A DNA stretch of 64,000 bases, taken from contig JALHNT010000035.1 in NCBI GenBank assembly GCA_022843385.1, forward strand, positions 1 through 64,000, written 5' to 3'. The position numbers and the translations under genes are program-made. A model generated the notes under the pieces. That model had not been told where the DNA came from. It worked only from the letters and a program-made list of their open reading frames with translations, and searched no databases. Within the stretch, counting starts at the first letter, position 1. Every line of letters starts with the position of its first letter. Source of the DNA: Anaerolineae bacterium (GTDB lineage: Bacteria; Chloroflexota; Anaerolineae; Aggregatilineales; Phototrophicaceae). Positions 34,439 to 42,225 of this stretch are shown here, in pieces.

Positions 34439-34450
34439 CGATTATAATCG
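34439..34450. promoter_or_regulatory. Palindromic -10 element shared by divergent FMO and nanE genes
   Basis: The perfect 12-bp palindrome CGATTATAATCG contains TATAAT on both strands (34443-34448 on +; 34441-34446 on -). It lies between divergent starts at 34366 (-) and 34486 (+), so one element may drive both directions. No good -35 on either side. Confidence 0.55.
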
Positions 34451-34485
34451 CCATATGCTTTCGTTTTTTTCTGAATGAGATACAT

Positions 34486-35160
34486 ATGGATCGACAGACA
34501 TTCCTCGAACAGGTTCGCGGCGGATTGATTGTTTCCTGTCAGGCATTAGCCGACGAACCCTTGCATGGCACGGACATCATGGCACGCATGGCGCTGGCGG
34601 CGCAGCAGGGCGGTGCTGTCGGCATCCGCGCGAACGGCCCGGCAGATGTAAAGGCCATCCGGCAAACGGTGGCACTCCCCGTGATCGGGCTGTATAAGGA
34701 TGGCAGCAGCGGCGTGTACATTACCCCTACCCTTCGTCATGCACAGGCCATCCTCGAAGCCGGGGCTGAAGTCGTTGCGCTCGACGGCACCGGCCGGCCG
34801 CGCCCCGATGGCAGCGTTTTTGCAGACATCGTGAAGGGCATTCATCAGCTTGGCGGTCTGGTGATGGCCGATATTTCCACACTGGATGAGGGGGTGGCCG
34901 CCGAAGCCGCCGACGCAGATGTTGTTGGCACGACACTCTCTGGCTACACCCCCAACAGCCCCCAGCTTGAGACGCCGGACTTCGCCTTGCTCAAGGCTTT
35001 GGTCTCGCACCTGCACGTGCCAATCATTGCCGAAGGACGCATCCACACTCCGGAACAGGCGCGGCAGGCTCTAGACCTGGGCGCGACAGCCGTTGTTGTC
35101 GGTGGTGCGATCACCCGTCCGCAGCAGATCACAGCGCGGTTTGTGGCGGCATTGAAGTAG
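34486..35160 (+). CDS. nanE: N-acylglucosamine-6-phosphate 2-epimerase
   Basis: A 224-residue TIM-barrel protein with the NanE segments LIVSCQALADEPLH, GAVGIRANGPADV, LPVIGLYKDG, YITPTL, ALDGTGRPRP, VMADISTLDEG, VGTTLSGYT and IIAEGRIHTPEQA. It converts N-acetylmannosamine-6-phosphate to GlcNAc-6-phosphate in sialic acid or amino-sugar salvage. No other nan genes are adjacent. ATG 34486 is about 31 bases downstream of the predicted start of transcription. Confidence 0.93.
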   Translation: MDRQTFLEQVRGGLIVSCQALADEPLHGTDIMARMALAAQQGGAVGIRANGPADVKAIRQTVALPVIGLYKDGSSGVYITPTLRHAQAILEAGAEVVALDGTGRPRPDGSVFADIVKGIHQLGGLVMADISTLDEGVAAEAADADVVGTTLSGYTPNSPQLETPDFALLKALVSHLHVPIIAEGRIHTPEQARQALDLGATAVVVGGAITRPQQITARFVAALK

Positions 35161-35228
35161 AGTACCGTGCGATTCCTGGATTCGGCTAGAATGGAGTATG
35201 TGAATGGCTGGATGAAGAGGAGTGGAGC

Positions 35229-35696
35229 GTGGCGCACAAACGTTGGCTGGCAATCGGCCTGCTTGGACTGGCCTGTAATCTGACATCACAACCGGCTGCT
35301 CAGGTGATTACGCCGTTACCGACCCTGCTGCCCACACCCACCGCGCTCCCCATTACACCATCGCCCAGTCCGTTGCCATTACCCCCTCCACCAGGATTGA
35401 TCGTACAGTCGGCAGAAACGCCGACGCAACCCATGCCAACACTTGAAGTGGAAGAACTGGAAGACAGTCGGATTCAGGTGCAGCCGGGACAAAAGCTGGC
35501 GGTCTACTACATTGTTGCCGTCACGAAAGGCAGCCTGACTCTGGCGCTGGTTGGTCCAGATAAGGAACACTGGCGACAAACCTTCATCAACAGTCAGACC
35601 GGACGCTTTGAGATGACGGCAGAGTGGGGCGGGGAATATGAGCTGATTGTGATTGCGCAGAACTTTGATGGACATTACGTGTTTCGCTGGGACTGA
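35229..35696 (+). CDS. Putative lipoprotein with Pro/Thr-rich linker
   Basis: A 155-residue protein. A short signal peptide ends LLGLAC, a lipobox-like site with Gly at -3 rather than the preferred Leu. Residues about 25-75 are a TPLPTLLPTPT / SPSPLPLPPPP-type linker. The rest is a small beta-sandwich-like domain (LAVYYIVAVTKGSLTLALVGP, EYELIVIAQNFDGHYVFRW), similar to a GOLD/emp24-like or pre-peptidase fold. GTG 35229 follows GAGGAG. Probably anchored outside the membrane. Confidence 0.7.
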   Translation: MAHKRWLAIGLLGLACNLTSQPAAQVITPLPTLLPTPTALPITPSPSPLPLPPPPGLIVQSAETPTQPMPTLEVEELEDSRIQVQPGQKLAVYYIVAVTKGSLTLALVGPDKEHWRQTFINSQTGRFEMTAEWGGEYELIVIAQNFDGHYVFRWD

Positions 35697-35825
35697 AGCT
35701 GCTAACGAGACCTTAAAATTTCCTCAACCACAATTAACCCATTCTGTGATACTCTGAAGCGGAATGTTAAACGGAAATCAAGCACAATGAAGGTTCCGTA
35801 CTGGCGCTGGACTGAGGGCAAAGCA

Positions 35826-36425
35826 ATGAATGCTTCAACCTATATGCGTGAATCGTGGGCGCGAGTGATCTCCGATGTCTTGAGTCCGCCGGTGGTATGG
35901 GGCGTGATGGTCTTCAGCATCGCCTTTCATCTATCAGATTCGAATCAGAATGCACTGCTTTGGGCGGGCGTCTATGCAGTGCTGGTCTGCATCATCCCGG
36001 TCATTTACATCGGCTGGATGGTTCGACGCGGCAAGATCAGCGATATCCACATGAAGTATCGGCGCGAACGCATTGGCCCGTTCCTGGTTTCAATCGGTTG
36101 TGCAGCGTTGGCCTGGCAGGCATTGCGCATGATGGATGCACCCTATCTACTGCCACTAATCGCTGGGGTGACGTTGGTGCAGTTAATCGTGATGTCACTC
36201 ATCACCGTGTGGTGGCAGATCAGTATGCACTCGATGAGCATTATGGTGGCTGTCGTCGCAACCGGGATGGTCTTTGGTCTGACCCCAGCGTTGGCGATCT
36301 CCCCTCTGGTACCAATTGTGGGCGCTGCCAGGCTGCGGTTGCAACGGCATACCTTCGCTCAGGTTCTGGCTGGTGCATTGTTAGGGGCGGCTATTCCAGT
36401 GCTTCTGTTGCAAGTGTATCGGTAA
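35826..36425 (+). CDS. PAP2-like integral membrane protein with degenerate active site
   Basis: A 199-residue protein with about five membrane helices. The segments resemble PAP2 phosphatase motifs but are degraded: KYRRERIGPF for K-x6-RP, ISMHS for PSGH, and ARLRLQRHTFAQV for SR-x5-H-x3-D, where R and H remain but Ser is Ala and Asp is Gln. ATG 35826 follows GAGGG; an ATG at 35787 without a good ribosome-binding site is the alternative. An extended -10, TGTGATACT (35745-35753), lies upstream. Activity as a phosphatase is uncertain. Confidence 0.7.
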   Translation: MNASTYMRESWARVISDVLSPPVVWGVMVFSIAFHLSDSNQNALLWAGVYAVLVCIIPVIYIGWMVRRGKISDIHMKYRRERIGPFLVSIGCAALAWQALRMMDAPYLLPLIAGVTLVQLIVMSLITVWWQISMHSMSIMVAVVATGMVFGLTPALAISPLVPIVGAARLRLQRHTFAQVLAGALLGAAIPVLLLQVYR

Positions 36426-36454
36426 GCTGTGTCATTCAATCGTCGCTGTAAATG

Positions 36455-36484
36455 AAAACCGCTCTGATGACAGAGCGGTTTTTT
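36455..36484. terminator. Bidirectional Rho-independent terminator
   Basis: Twelve-bp stem AAAACCGCTCTG / CAGAGCGGTTTT around loop ATGA, with T's on both strands. It serves the PAP2-like gene (+) and the convergent membrane-protein gene (-). Confidence 0.9.
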
Positions 36485-36502
36485 GTTGGATGAAACTTTC
36501 CG

Positions 36503-37162
36503 TTATTTCACCGGTTGTCCTGGGTCTTCCGCCAGCGCCTCATCAATCTGCTGTTGCAGCGATGGATTGGTGACGTTCTTGGGCTTGATCGTGACCACCG
36601 CCGGGCCAGTGAAGATGGATTCAACCTTGCGCTTTTCGAAATTACCACGCCGATAGAGCATGACCAGACCGATGCCGATCAGAACGATGGGCAGCGCCAG
36701 ATTACTCAACACACCCCCACGCCCGAAGAGGACAATCTCAAAGAAGATGGCTGCAACGATGAAAGCCACACCACTCCAGCGCACCATACCCTGCCCCGTG
36801 CGGATCGTGCCTTCACTACCCTGGCGACGCCCGATGAAGGTCAGGGCCAAGCCAACGAACAATGGATAAAGTGTCCAGGCATAAGCCCAGCTTTCCCAAT
36901 GATTGGTCATGTTCTGATAGAACAGGATCAATCCGGTGCCACCGATGACTGCACCAGGCACGGCCAGGCCAGCCGCTTGTTTGTCACCCGTGAAAGCAGC
37001 ATAGAGAAAAGCGGCACCTGGCAGGATGACCAATAACGGCCAACCATAGCCGAAAAATCCGCCAAAGCCAAAAATCTGACCGACGAGGAACAGTATGCCC
37101 ACCGCAATCAGGATGATCCCAGCAATAGGCTGGCCTTTAGTGGGTAACGAGTGGTTTGTCAT
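36503..37162 (-). CDS. Multi-pass membrane protein (LiaF/DUF5668-like transmembrane domain)
   Basis: A 219-residue protein with about six membrane segments in two similar halves, each with a GIILIAVGILFLVGQ- or LPIVLIGIGLVMLYRR-like hairpin. These resemble the LiaF-type transmembrane region. A short basic cytoplasmic tail ends with a helical QQIDEALAEDPG stretch. Function unknown. It ends at a bidirectional terminator. Confidence 0.72.
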   Translation of the reverse strand: MTNHSLPTKGQPIAGIILIAVGILFLVGQIFGFGGFFGYGWPLLVILPGAAFLYAAFTGDKQAAGLAVPGAVIGGTGLILFYQNMTNHWESWAYAWTLYPLFVGLALTFIGRRQGSEGTIRTGQGMVRWSGVAFIVAAIFFEIVLFGRGGVLSNLALPIVLIGIGLVMLYRRGNFEKRKVESIFTGPAVVTIKPKNVTNPSLQQQIDEALAEDPGQPVK

Positions 37163-37415
37163 GGTTGATACTCCCCTGATGTCTGACTAATCTACCTGTA
37201 TTACGCAGCCCATTCGGCAAAAGTTGCAATTGGGAAGGCAGCATCCGAAGCGACACCTCGCCAACTGCAAATTGGCGTAAATCAGCCGGGGAACGGTGCA
37301 GAGACATTGATGCGAAATGAGACACTCAGCAATATTCAGTTGAGGATGACACTTCACATCATGGTTAGCCTGTTACGGCTCCGTACATTCAGGAGGGCCA
37401 AACACGACCAGTCGC

Positions 37416-38231
37416 TCATCCGCTGTTGGATTGAAGAGCAGGAGAAACCACCCAGCGCCCCTCGGTGAGCGACTCGATATAGATGCACTGGTGCCAGTCA
37501 ATCGAGACATCAGCGGCGCTCAGGTCAACATCCTCAATCCGGACGCCGGTGTTGCGGACAATCGCCAGCGGGGTCGCTTCATCGCGCTCCCCCATCACCA
37601 ACTGAGCCGCGACGCAGATGGCATCGGCGATGCCGCGCTGGGTGACCTGCATCGGGTTACCGAACAGATCTTTCTTGCCCCGTTCATCCTGTATCGGGCG
37701 GAAGCCGGCCACTGCCAGCGCCACTCCGCTGGTGCCAAGCCGCCCTGGCATGAGCCAGCTATCGGTCAGAATCACCCCCATCGACACGCCGAGGCGCTGC
37801 TGTAGAGCCAGGCGCAGGTGAGCCGCGGTCTGGTAAGGATGACGGGGAAAGAGGACGGCATAACCGCTGGGGATATTCGAGCGATCAATGCCAGCATTGG
37901 GTTGAATAATGCCTTCATGTGCAGTCAGCAGGAAGCCATGAATGCCACCGAAGATGTGTTCGGCTTCCTGCACGACCAACTGCGCGATATGGGGATTCAT
38001 GTGATAGCGTTCCGCCAGCGCCGAGGCTTCTGCTGAGACAGTCACATCGGACAATTTGACGATGCGGCCTTCGCTGATGCCGGCATACTTGCTGGAACAG
38101 GCCAGCACATCACCATCCTGTAGGGCGGTGCCGCAGGCGGCAAGCGATGCGATGATTGTCTTGACCAGATCAAAGGCATGATGCTGGACGGGTGCCTGTA
38201 CCGGGAAGACCATCAGGGGTTGTGATGACAT
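37416..38231 (-). CDS. cofE: Coenzyme F420-0:L-glutamate ligase (CofE-like)
   Basis: A 271-residue protein with the CofE signature blocks: DGDVLACSSKYAGISEGRIV, PNAGIDRSNIPSGYAVLFPR, VILTDSWLMPGRLGTSGVALA, GFRPIQDERGKKDLFG and RGIADAICVAAQLVMGE. CofE adds gamma-glutamates to F420-0 with GTP. Its presence suggests the organism makes F420, known in some Chloroflexota, but no other cof/fbi gene is nearby. It is divergent from a methyltransferase with a symmetrical -10 between them. Confidence 0.87.
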   Translation of the reverse strand: MSSQPLMVFPVQAPVQHHAFDLVKTIIASLAACGTALQDGDVLACSSKYAGISEGRIVKLSDVTVSAEASALAERYHMNPHIAQLVVQEAEHIFGGIHGFLLTAHEGIIQPNAGIDRSNIPSGYAVLFPRHPYQTAAHLRLALQQRLGVSMGVILTDSWLMPGRLGTSGVALAVAGFRPIQDERGKKDLFGNPMQVTQRGIADAICVAAQLVMGERDEATPLAIVRNTGVRIEDVDLSAADVSIDWHQCIYIESLTEGRWVVSPALQSNSG

Positions 38232-38270
38232 GATACGTACTCGATAGGCTGGTTTGCATGGTAAGAGCGA

Positions 38271-38278
38271 ATTATAAT
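38271..38278. promoter_or_regulatory. Symmetrical -10 (ATTATAAT) between divergent cofE and methyltransferase
   Basis: ATTATAAT reads TATAAT on both strands (38273-38278 on +; 38271-38276 on -). It lies 32 bases before ATG 38310 and about 40 before the cofE start at 38231. It can serve as the -10 for both directions. Confidence 0.5.
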
Positions 38279-38309
38279 CCGTCGTGCATGAAGCGAAAGG
38301 TTCAGACTG

Positions 38310-38945
38310 ATGACAACCGAAGGACGACGGGGCTTATCGCAGCGCATCTTCGCGTGGATGTATCGCGGCGACCAGGAGATGGATGGTCACGAAAAGCAGG
38401 TTGAACCCTACAAGCGCAAGTATCTGAGCGAGCTGCGCGGCGATGTTCTGGAGATCGGCCCTGGGACAGGGGCGAACTTCCGTTACTTCCATCCTGATGT
38501 GCGCTGGATGGGTGTCGAGCCGAATGTGTTCATGCATGATGATCTGAAAGCGGCTGCCCGTAAACATGGCTTCCCCGATCTCATTCGTCCGCTGGTGGCC
38601 GAACGGCTACCGGCTGGCGACAGCACCATCGATGCAGTGGTAGGGACGTTGGTGCTGTGTTCGGTGGATGACCAGGCGCAGGCCTTGCGCGAAATCCTGC
38701 GGGTGCTGCGCCCCGGCGGATGCTACGTGTTCGTCGAGCATGTGGCCGCGCCATCCGGCAGCCTGACCCGTCATGTTCAGAATGTCATCAAGCCGGTCTG
38801 GAAAGCGCTGGCCGATGGCTGCCACACCAACCGCGAAACCTGGAAGGCCATCGAAAACGCTGGCTTCAGCCAGATTCAGATCGACCATTTCCGGGTGGAT
38901 TACCCGATTGTCGCCCCCCACATTGCCGGGGTCGCTATCAAGTAA
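38310..38945 (+). CDS. Class I SAM-dependent methyltransferase
   Basis: A 211-residue methyltransferase: motif I DVLEIGPGTGANFRYF, an acidic post-I residue in WMGVEPN, motif II-like IDAVVGTLVLCSVDD and motif III LRPGGCYVFVEHVAAP. The overall look is of the Methyltransf_11/METTL7-like small-molecule or lipid methylases. The substrate is not predictable. Divergent from cofE. Confidence 0.88.
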   Translation: MTTEGRRGLSQRIFAWMYRGDQEMDGHEKQVEPYKRKYLSELRGDVLEIGPGTGANFRYFHPDVRWMGVEPNVFMHDDLKAAARKHGFPDLIRPLVAERLPAGDSTIDAVVGTLVLCSVDDQAQALREILRVLRPGGCYVFVEHVAAPSGSLTRHVQNVIKPVWKALADGCHTNRETWKAIENAGFSQIQIDHFRVDYPIVAPHIAGVAIK

Positions 38946-38969
38946 CGCCGGCGCGAACAGCGAGTAGCC

Positions 38970-38990
38970 ATCAGCTATCAGCTATCAGCT
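38970..38990. repeat. Tandem heptamer repeat, three copies of ATCAGCT
   Basis: Three perfect consecutive ATCAGCT units just after the methyltransferase stop. Confidence 0.85.
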
Positions 38991-39004
38991 ATTACCTGAT
39001 TCGC

Positions 39005-39225
39005 AACGTTCGTCAGATTCGTCAGATTCGCATCACTTCATTTTACGATTCGTGAATCAGTCGCCAGTCAGAAGAATTCACCGCCAAGCCGCCAAGAAAA
39101 GACGAAGAAGAATAGAACCACAGAGACGGAGAGAACACAGAGAGAGCAATCAGAGGTCTTTTCCTTTCAACTTTGCACTCCGCTGCCGCCGGCGGATCGG
39201 CCTTTGCGGTGGCGGAACGACGGGA
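39005..39225 (-). repeat. Composite intergenic repeat, copy 2 (inverted relative to copy 1)
   Basis: Contains CGTCAGATTCGTCAGATTCG with CATCACTTCAT, then an ACAGAGAGAGCAATCAGAG block, then TGCCGCCGGCGGATCG with TTGCGGTGGCGGA. These are the reverse complements, in reverse order, of blocks at 13311-13340, 13123-13160 and 12988-13032. Identity within blocks is high; between blocks it is poor. Confidence 0.6.
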
Positions 39226-39636
39226 ATGATCCGCCGCCGAGAAAAGACGAAGAATTGAACCACAGAGTGACTATGACTTAGCGACACACCGAAGGATGAA
39301 AATCTCACCGCCAAGACGCCAAGAATCGGTGTCTTCTACTTTGAACTTCGCACTCAGCACTTTCAACTCACAGCGGCGGACAGGTGGATTTCGGCGCGGT
39401 CAACTGACGGGAGGAGTTGCCCGGAGCTGGCATGATCGGGATGTTAAGTTTCACGGGGAAATGATGACACTCCCCTCACCATCAATTATAGAACAAATAG
39501 ACTATTCTTGTCAAGCCCCCAATCGCACGAGTGGATCGCTTCTGTACGCTCATAGTCGGCATCGGCGACATGAACATCCAGTTTCGATACAGAGTTGTGG
39601 CATAATGCAGCCAATGGAGTCGCTTGAGAGGGAAGC

Positions 39637-40062
39637 ATGATTGAGATCAGCCGCACGCTGGCAATCGACGAGCGTGAAATACAGGAAACATTCATCCGGG
39701 CGGAAGGCCCCGGCGGGCAGAATGTCAACAAGGTGAGTACGGCGGTGCAGTTGCGCTTTGATGTGGTGCGCTCCCCGTCGATACCGCCCGAAGTCAAGGA
39801 TCGCCTGAGCCAGATCGCCGCCAGCCGTATGACCAAAGAGGGTGTGCTGGTGATTGTGTCGCGCCGTTTTCGCACGCAAGGGCAAAACCGCGAGGATGCG
39901 CTGGAGCAGTTGAAAGCGCTGCTGCGACAGGCGGAGATTCGGCCAAAGGTTCAGGTGAAGACCAAAGTGCCATTCAGTCAGAAGCGCCAGCGGCAGGAAG
40001 ACAAAGCCAGGCATGGCGAAAAGAAGAAGCTGCGACGGGTGCGAAGTGGGTGGGAGGAATGA
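39637..40062 (+). CDS. arfB: Alternative ribosome-rescue factor / peptidyl-tRNA hydrolase (ArfB/YaeJ)
   Basis: A 141-residue RF1-type domain with the catalytic GGQ in FIRAEGPGGQNVNKVSTAVQLRF. A basic C-terminal tail (KTKVPFSQKRQRQEDKARHG, then KKKLRRVR) would enter the empty mRNA channel. ArfB releases stalled nascent chains from non-stop ribosomes. It lacks the stop-codon recognition domain of RF1/RF2, as expected. Single gene after a long repeat-rich gap. Confidence 0.93.
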   Translation: MIEISRTLAIDEREIQETFIRAEGPGGQNVNKVSTAVQLRFDVVRSPSIPPEVKDRLSQIAASRMTKEGVLVIVSRRFRTQGQNREDALEQLKALLRQAEIRPKVQVKTKVPFSQKRQRQEDKARHGEKKKLRRVRSGWEE

Positions 40063-40065
40063 TAG

Positions 40066-40091
40066 GCCGTCATCCCATCATTGATGACGGC
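40066..40091. terminator. Hairpin between convergent genes
   Basis: Perfect 9-bp stem GCCGTCATC / GATGACGGC with an 8-base loop, between convergent arfB and the gene at 40102. There is no T tract on either side, so the terminator role is tentative. Confidence 0.45.
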
Positions 40092-40101
40092 AAGAGTTGC
40101 T

Positions 40102-40458
40102 TTAGCTCAGTGCGCTGTATTCTTTGGCGCACTTCTCCAGGATGCGCTGCACATCACGGACGTTGATGCGGGGTGTGATGTCATTGTAGAAACGAGCGGC
40201 GGTCTGCACCGCTGCTTTTTGCCCCGCCGCCGAGGTATCATCCAGCTTCAGGACGTAATCGGCCTCGTTCAGCCCATCAATCGCTTCCAGCGTGATTTCC
40301 AGCACATATAAACTACGGGCGCGTTCAAGCTTGGCGCGGCGCTTATCGGCAGCGCTGGCGTGTTCGGCGCTCCCCGCCTGTTTGAAAAAAGCGCTCAATT
40401 GACTTTCCAGTTCAATGGCATAGGTCAAAATCGCGCCAAATGTATTCAAGGAAGACAT
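40102..40458 (-). CDS. Hypothetical all-helical protein
   Basis: A 118-residue, soluble, predicted all-alpha protein with long amphipathic helices (FGAILTYAIELESQLSAFF at the start, ITLEAIDGLNEADYVL in the middle). The shape recalls a ferritin-like or DinB-like bundle, but no metal-binding motif is visible. Family not recognised. Convergent with arfB. Confidence 0.65.
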   Translation of the reverse strand: MSSLNTFGAILTYAIELESQLSAFFKQAGSAEHASAADKRRAKLERARSLYVLEITLEAIDGLNEADYVLKLDDTSAAGQKAAVQTAARFYNDITPRINVRDVQRILEKCAKEYSALS

Positions 40459-40638
40459 AGTGAGTTCCCTCAGGGCATGACGAGTCGATATACCGGATGA
40501 GTATAGCAGGTGATGAGCGCAGACTCACGGGTGGAATAACAGCGAACACTAGCACGGTAAACCTTGCCATGACCTTTCACATTTCCGAAAAATTCATCAA
40601 ATTTCCAAATCATACCCATAGGGAACATATTTCGAGTC

Positions 40639-40644
40639 TATAAT
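40639..40644 (+). promoter_or_regulatory. -10 element of the histidine kinase gene
   Basis: TATAAT lies 34 bases before ATG 40678. No convincing -35. Confidence 0.45.
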
Positions 40645-40677
40645 GAATGCAGTCCATGTCAGGACTGAAGGGTGATT

Positions 40678-42222
40678 ATGGTCGTTAACCGCCTGCTCGA
40701 TAACCCAGTACGCGAACTGGATTTCCTGGTTGATGTCGCGCGTGCATGTGCGAACCTTAGCGCGCGTCAGGCGCTGGTTGAGGTCATTCAAGCGCTGAGT
40801 GAGTTCACTGGCCCAGGCGAGACTGTCCTGGTGCTGAATCCACGTTATGGCTGGGACTGGGAGCACATCCTTGAGATCGAGAAATCGGGGCTGGCCTTTA
40901 GCTGGCGTTTTGATGGTCTGGCAACAGGGGCATCCGAAGCCCAGGCCAGCCTGATCCGCATCGACAAATTGCCGGATGAACATCGGCAACGCTTCCAGCA
41001 ATCCCATCATGCGCAGCAGCAGGCGCTGGTCTTACCGCTGATCTGCCAACAGGATCTGCTGGCAATGGTATTGTGTGCTCCCCTTCCATCGGACAAAATC
41101 AGCCAGGACTCGATGATGCGTACGGCTGAAATTGCCATGCAGCAGTTGGCACAGGCGATGCAGATTACCCGGCTGGAATATCAGTTGCGATCCGACCAGC
41201 AGCAGTTCGAGACCTTGTTCAACACGATTGGCAGCATGGTGATCGCCCTGGATCGCGACGGTTATGTGCTGGCAATGAATACGCCGGCGGCGCGCTGGTT
41301 CGGCGACACCAGCAGCATCGGCCTGCATCTGACCCAGCTCATCCCCGGTGACGACTTGTTCGCGCCTGTCCAACGCATCATCAGCAACCGCCCCAGTCAC
41401 GAAAATAACTGGAGCCTGCGCACCCATTCGGAACAACGCCAGTGCGATTTTGATATCATCCTGTCCTCATGGAGCAATCCGGCGCAGGAACAGGCGGGCT
41501 ATATCCTGGCGATGCACGACATCACCCGCTTCATGGAGATGGATCGCTTCAAGAATGATATGATGCGGATGGCCTCGCACGATATGCGCAGCCCGCTGGC
41601 GCTCATCATCGGCTACTGTGACATCATTGACCTGGATCTGAAGTCACCCGAAAACATTAAGGTCTACGTCGATACCATCCGCCGGACGACGGAACGCATG
41701 GATAATCTGCTGCAAGACCTGCTGCGGATCGATAAAATTCAGAGTTCGCCGAACGAATTCCATCAGACAACTGTCACGCAAGGGCTGCTGGATAAGGTGA
41801 TCGAACACACACAGCCCTCAGCCGAGCAGAAACACCTGCAATTGAAGCTCGATTTCCATGATCTGCCTGAGACGTTGGTAATTGATCCCGTGACGATCCG
41901 TGAAGCGATGGAGAATCTGGTCAGCAACGCCATCAAGTACACGCCGGCGGGTGGGGCAATCAAGATCAACGCCTATGGACGCGACACCAGCTTCTATTTC
42001 GTGGTGGAAGACAACGGCATCGGCATCGGCAAGGAACATCTGCCGCGCCTCTTCACCTCATTCTATCGCGCCCGGCAGCCCGGCACCGAGCATGTCAGCG
42101 GCACCGGGGTTGGACTCAGTCTGGTGAAGACCGTCGTCGAGCGCCATCACGGGAAAGTCTGGGTCGAGAGCGAAGTCGGCGTCGGCAGCCAGTTCGGCTT
42201 CTGGATACCGACCATGCCCTGA
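40678..42222 (+). CDS. Cytoplasmic PAS-containing sensor histidine kinase (orphan)
   Basis: A 514-residue kinase. A GAF-like N-terminal domain (about 10-165) precedes a PAS domain (about 180-285, FETLFNTIGSMVIALDRDGYVLAMN). The HisKA domain has the H-box ASHDMRSPLALIIGY. The HATPase_c domain has N-box ENLVSNAIKYTP, G1 VEDNGIGIG and G2 GTGVGLSLVKTVVERH. No membrane segment is seen, so the signal is probably cytoplasmic. No response-regulator gene is adjacent. ATG 40678 follows GAAGGG; GTG 40672 is less likely. Confidence 0.92.
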   Translation: MVVNRLLDNPVRELDFLVDVARACANLSARQALVEVIQALSEFTGPGETVLVLNPRYGWDWEHILEIEKSGLAFSWRFDGLATGASEAQASLIRIDKLPDEHRQRFQQSHHAQQQALVLPLICQQDLLAMVLCAPLPSDKISQDSMMRTAEIAMQQLAQAMQITRLEYQLRSDQQQFETLFNTIGSMVIALDRDGYVLAMNTPAARWFGDTSSIGLHLTQLIPGDDLFAPVQRIISNRPSHENNWSLRTHSEQRQCDFDIILSSWSNPAQEQAGYILAMHDITRFMEMDRFKNDMMRMASHDMRSPLALIIGYCDIIDLDLKSPENIKVYVDTIRRTTERMDNLLQDLLRIDKIQSSPNEFHQTTVTQGLLDKVIEHTQPSAEQKHLQLKLDFHDLPETLVIDPVTIREAMENLVSNAIKYTPAGGAIKINAYGRDTSFYFVVEDNGIGIGKEHLPRLFTSFYRARQPGTEHVSGTGVGLSLVKTVVERHHGKVWVESEVGVGSQFGFWIPTMP

Positions 42223-42225
42223 GCG

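Larger units (their letters stand above)
38946..39636. other. Long intergenic region of reiterated words, no gene seen
   Basis: About 690 bases without a believable gene. It contains the ATCAGCT tandem repeat, the second copy of the composite repeat (39005-39225), and reiterated CCGCCAAG, GAAAAGACGAAGAA and AACCACAGAG words at about 39080-39130, 39231-39264 and 39305-39328. The last 100 bases hold CATAAT (39601-39606), a possible -10 for arfB. Confidence 0.6.

Noticed and set aside
38970..39330. Could the repeated words be a CRISPR array?
   Set aside because: No regular repeat-spacer periodicity, units are 7-20 bases and overlapping, and no cas genes are present.
39480..39525. Possible LexA-like box (AGAAC and TTCT around 39487-39508)
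   Set aside because: Spacing and core do not match GAAC-N4-GTTC or CTG-N10-CAG; the following gene is arfB, not an SOS gene.
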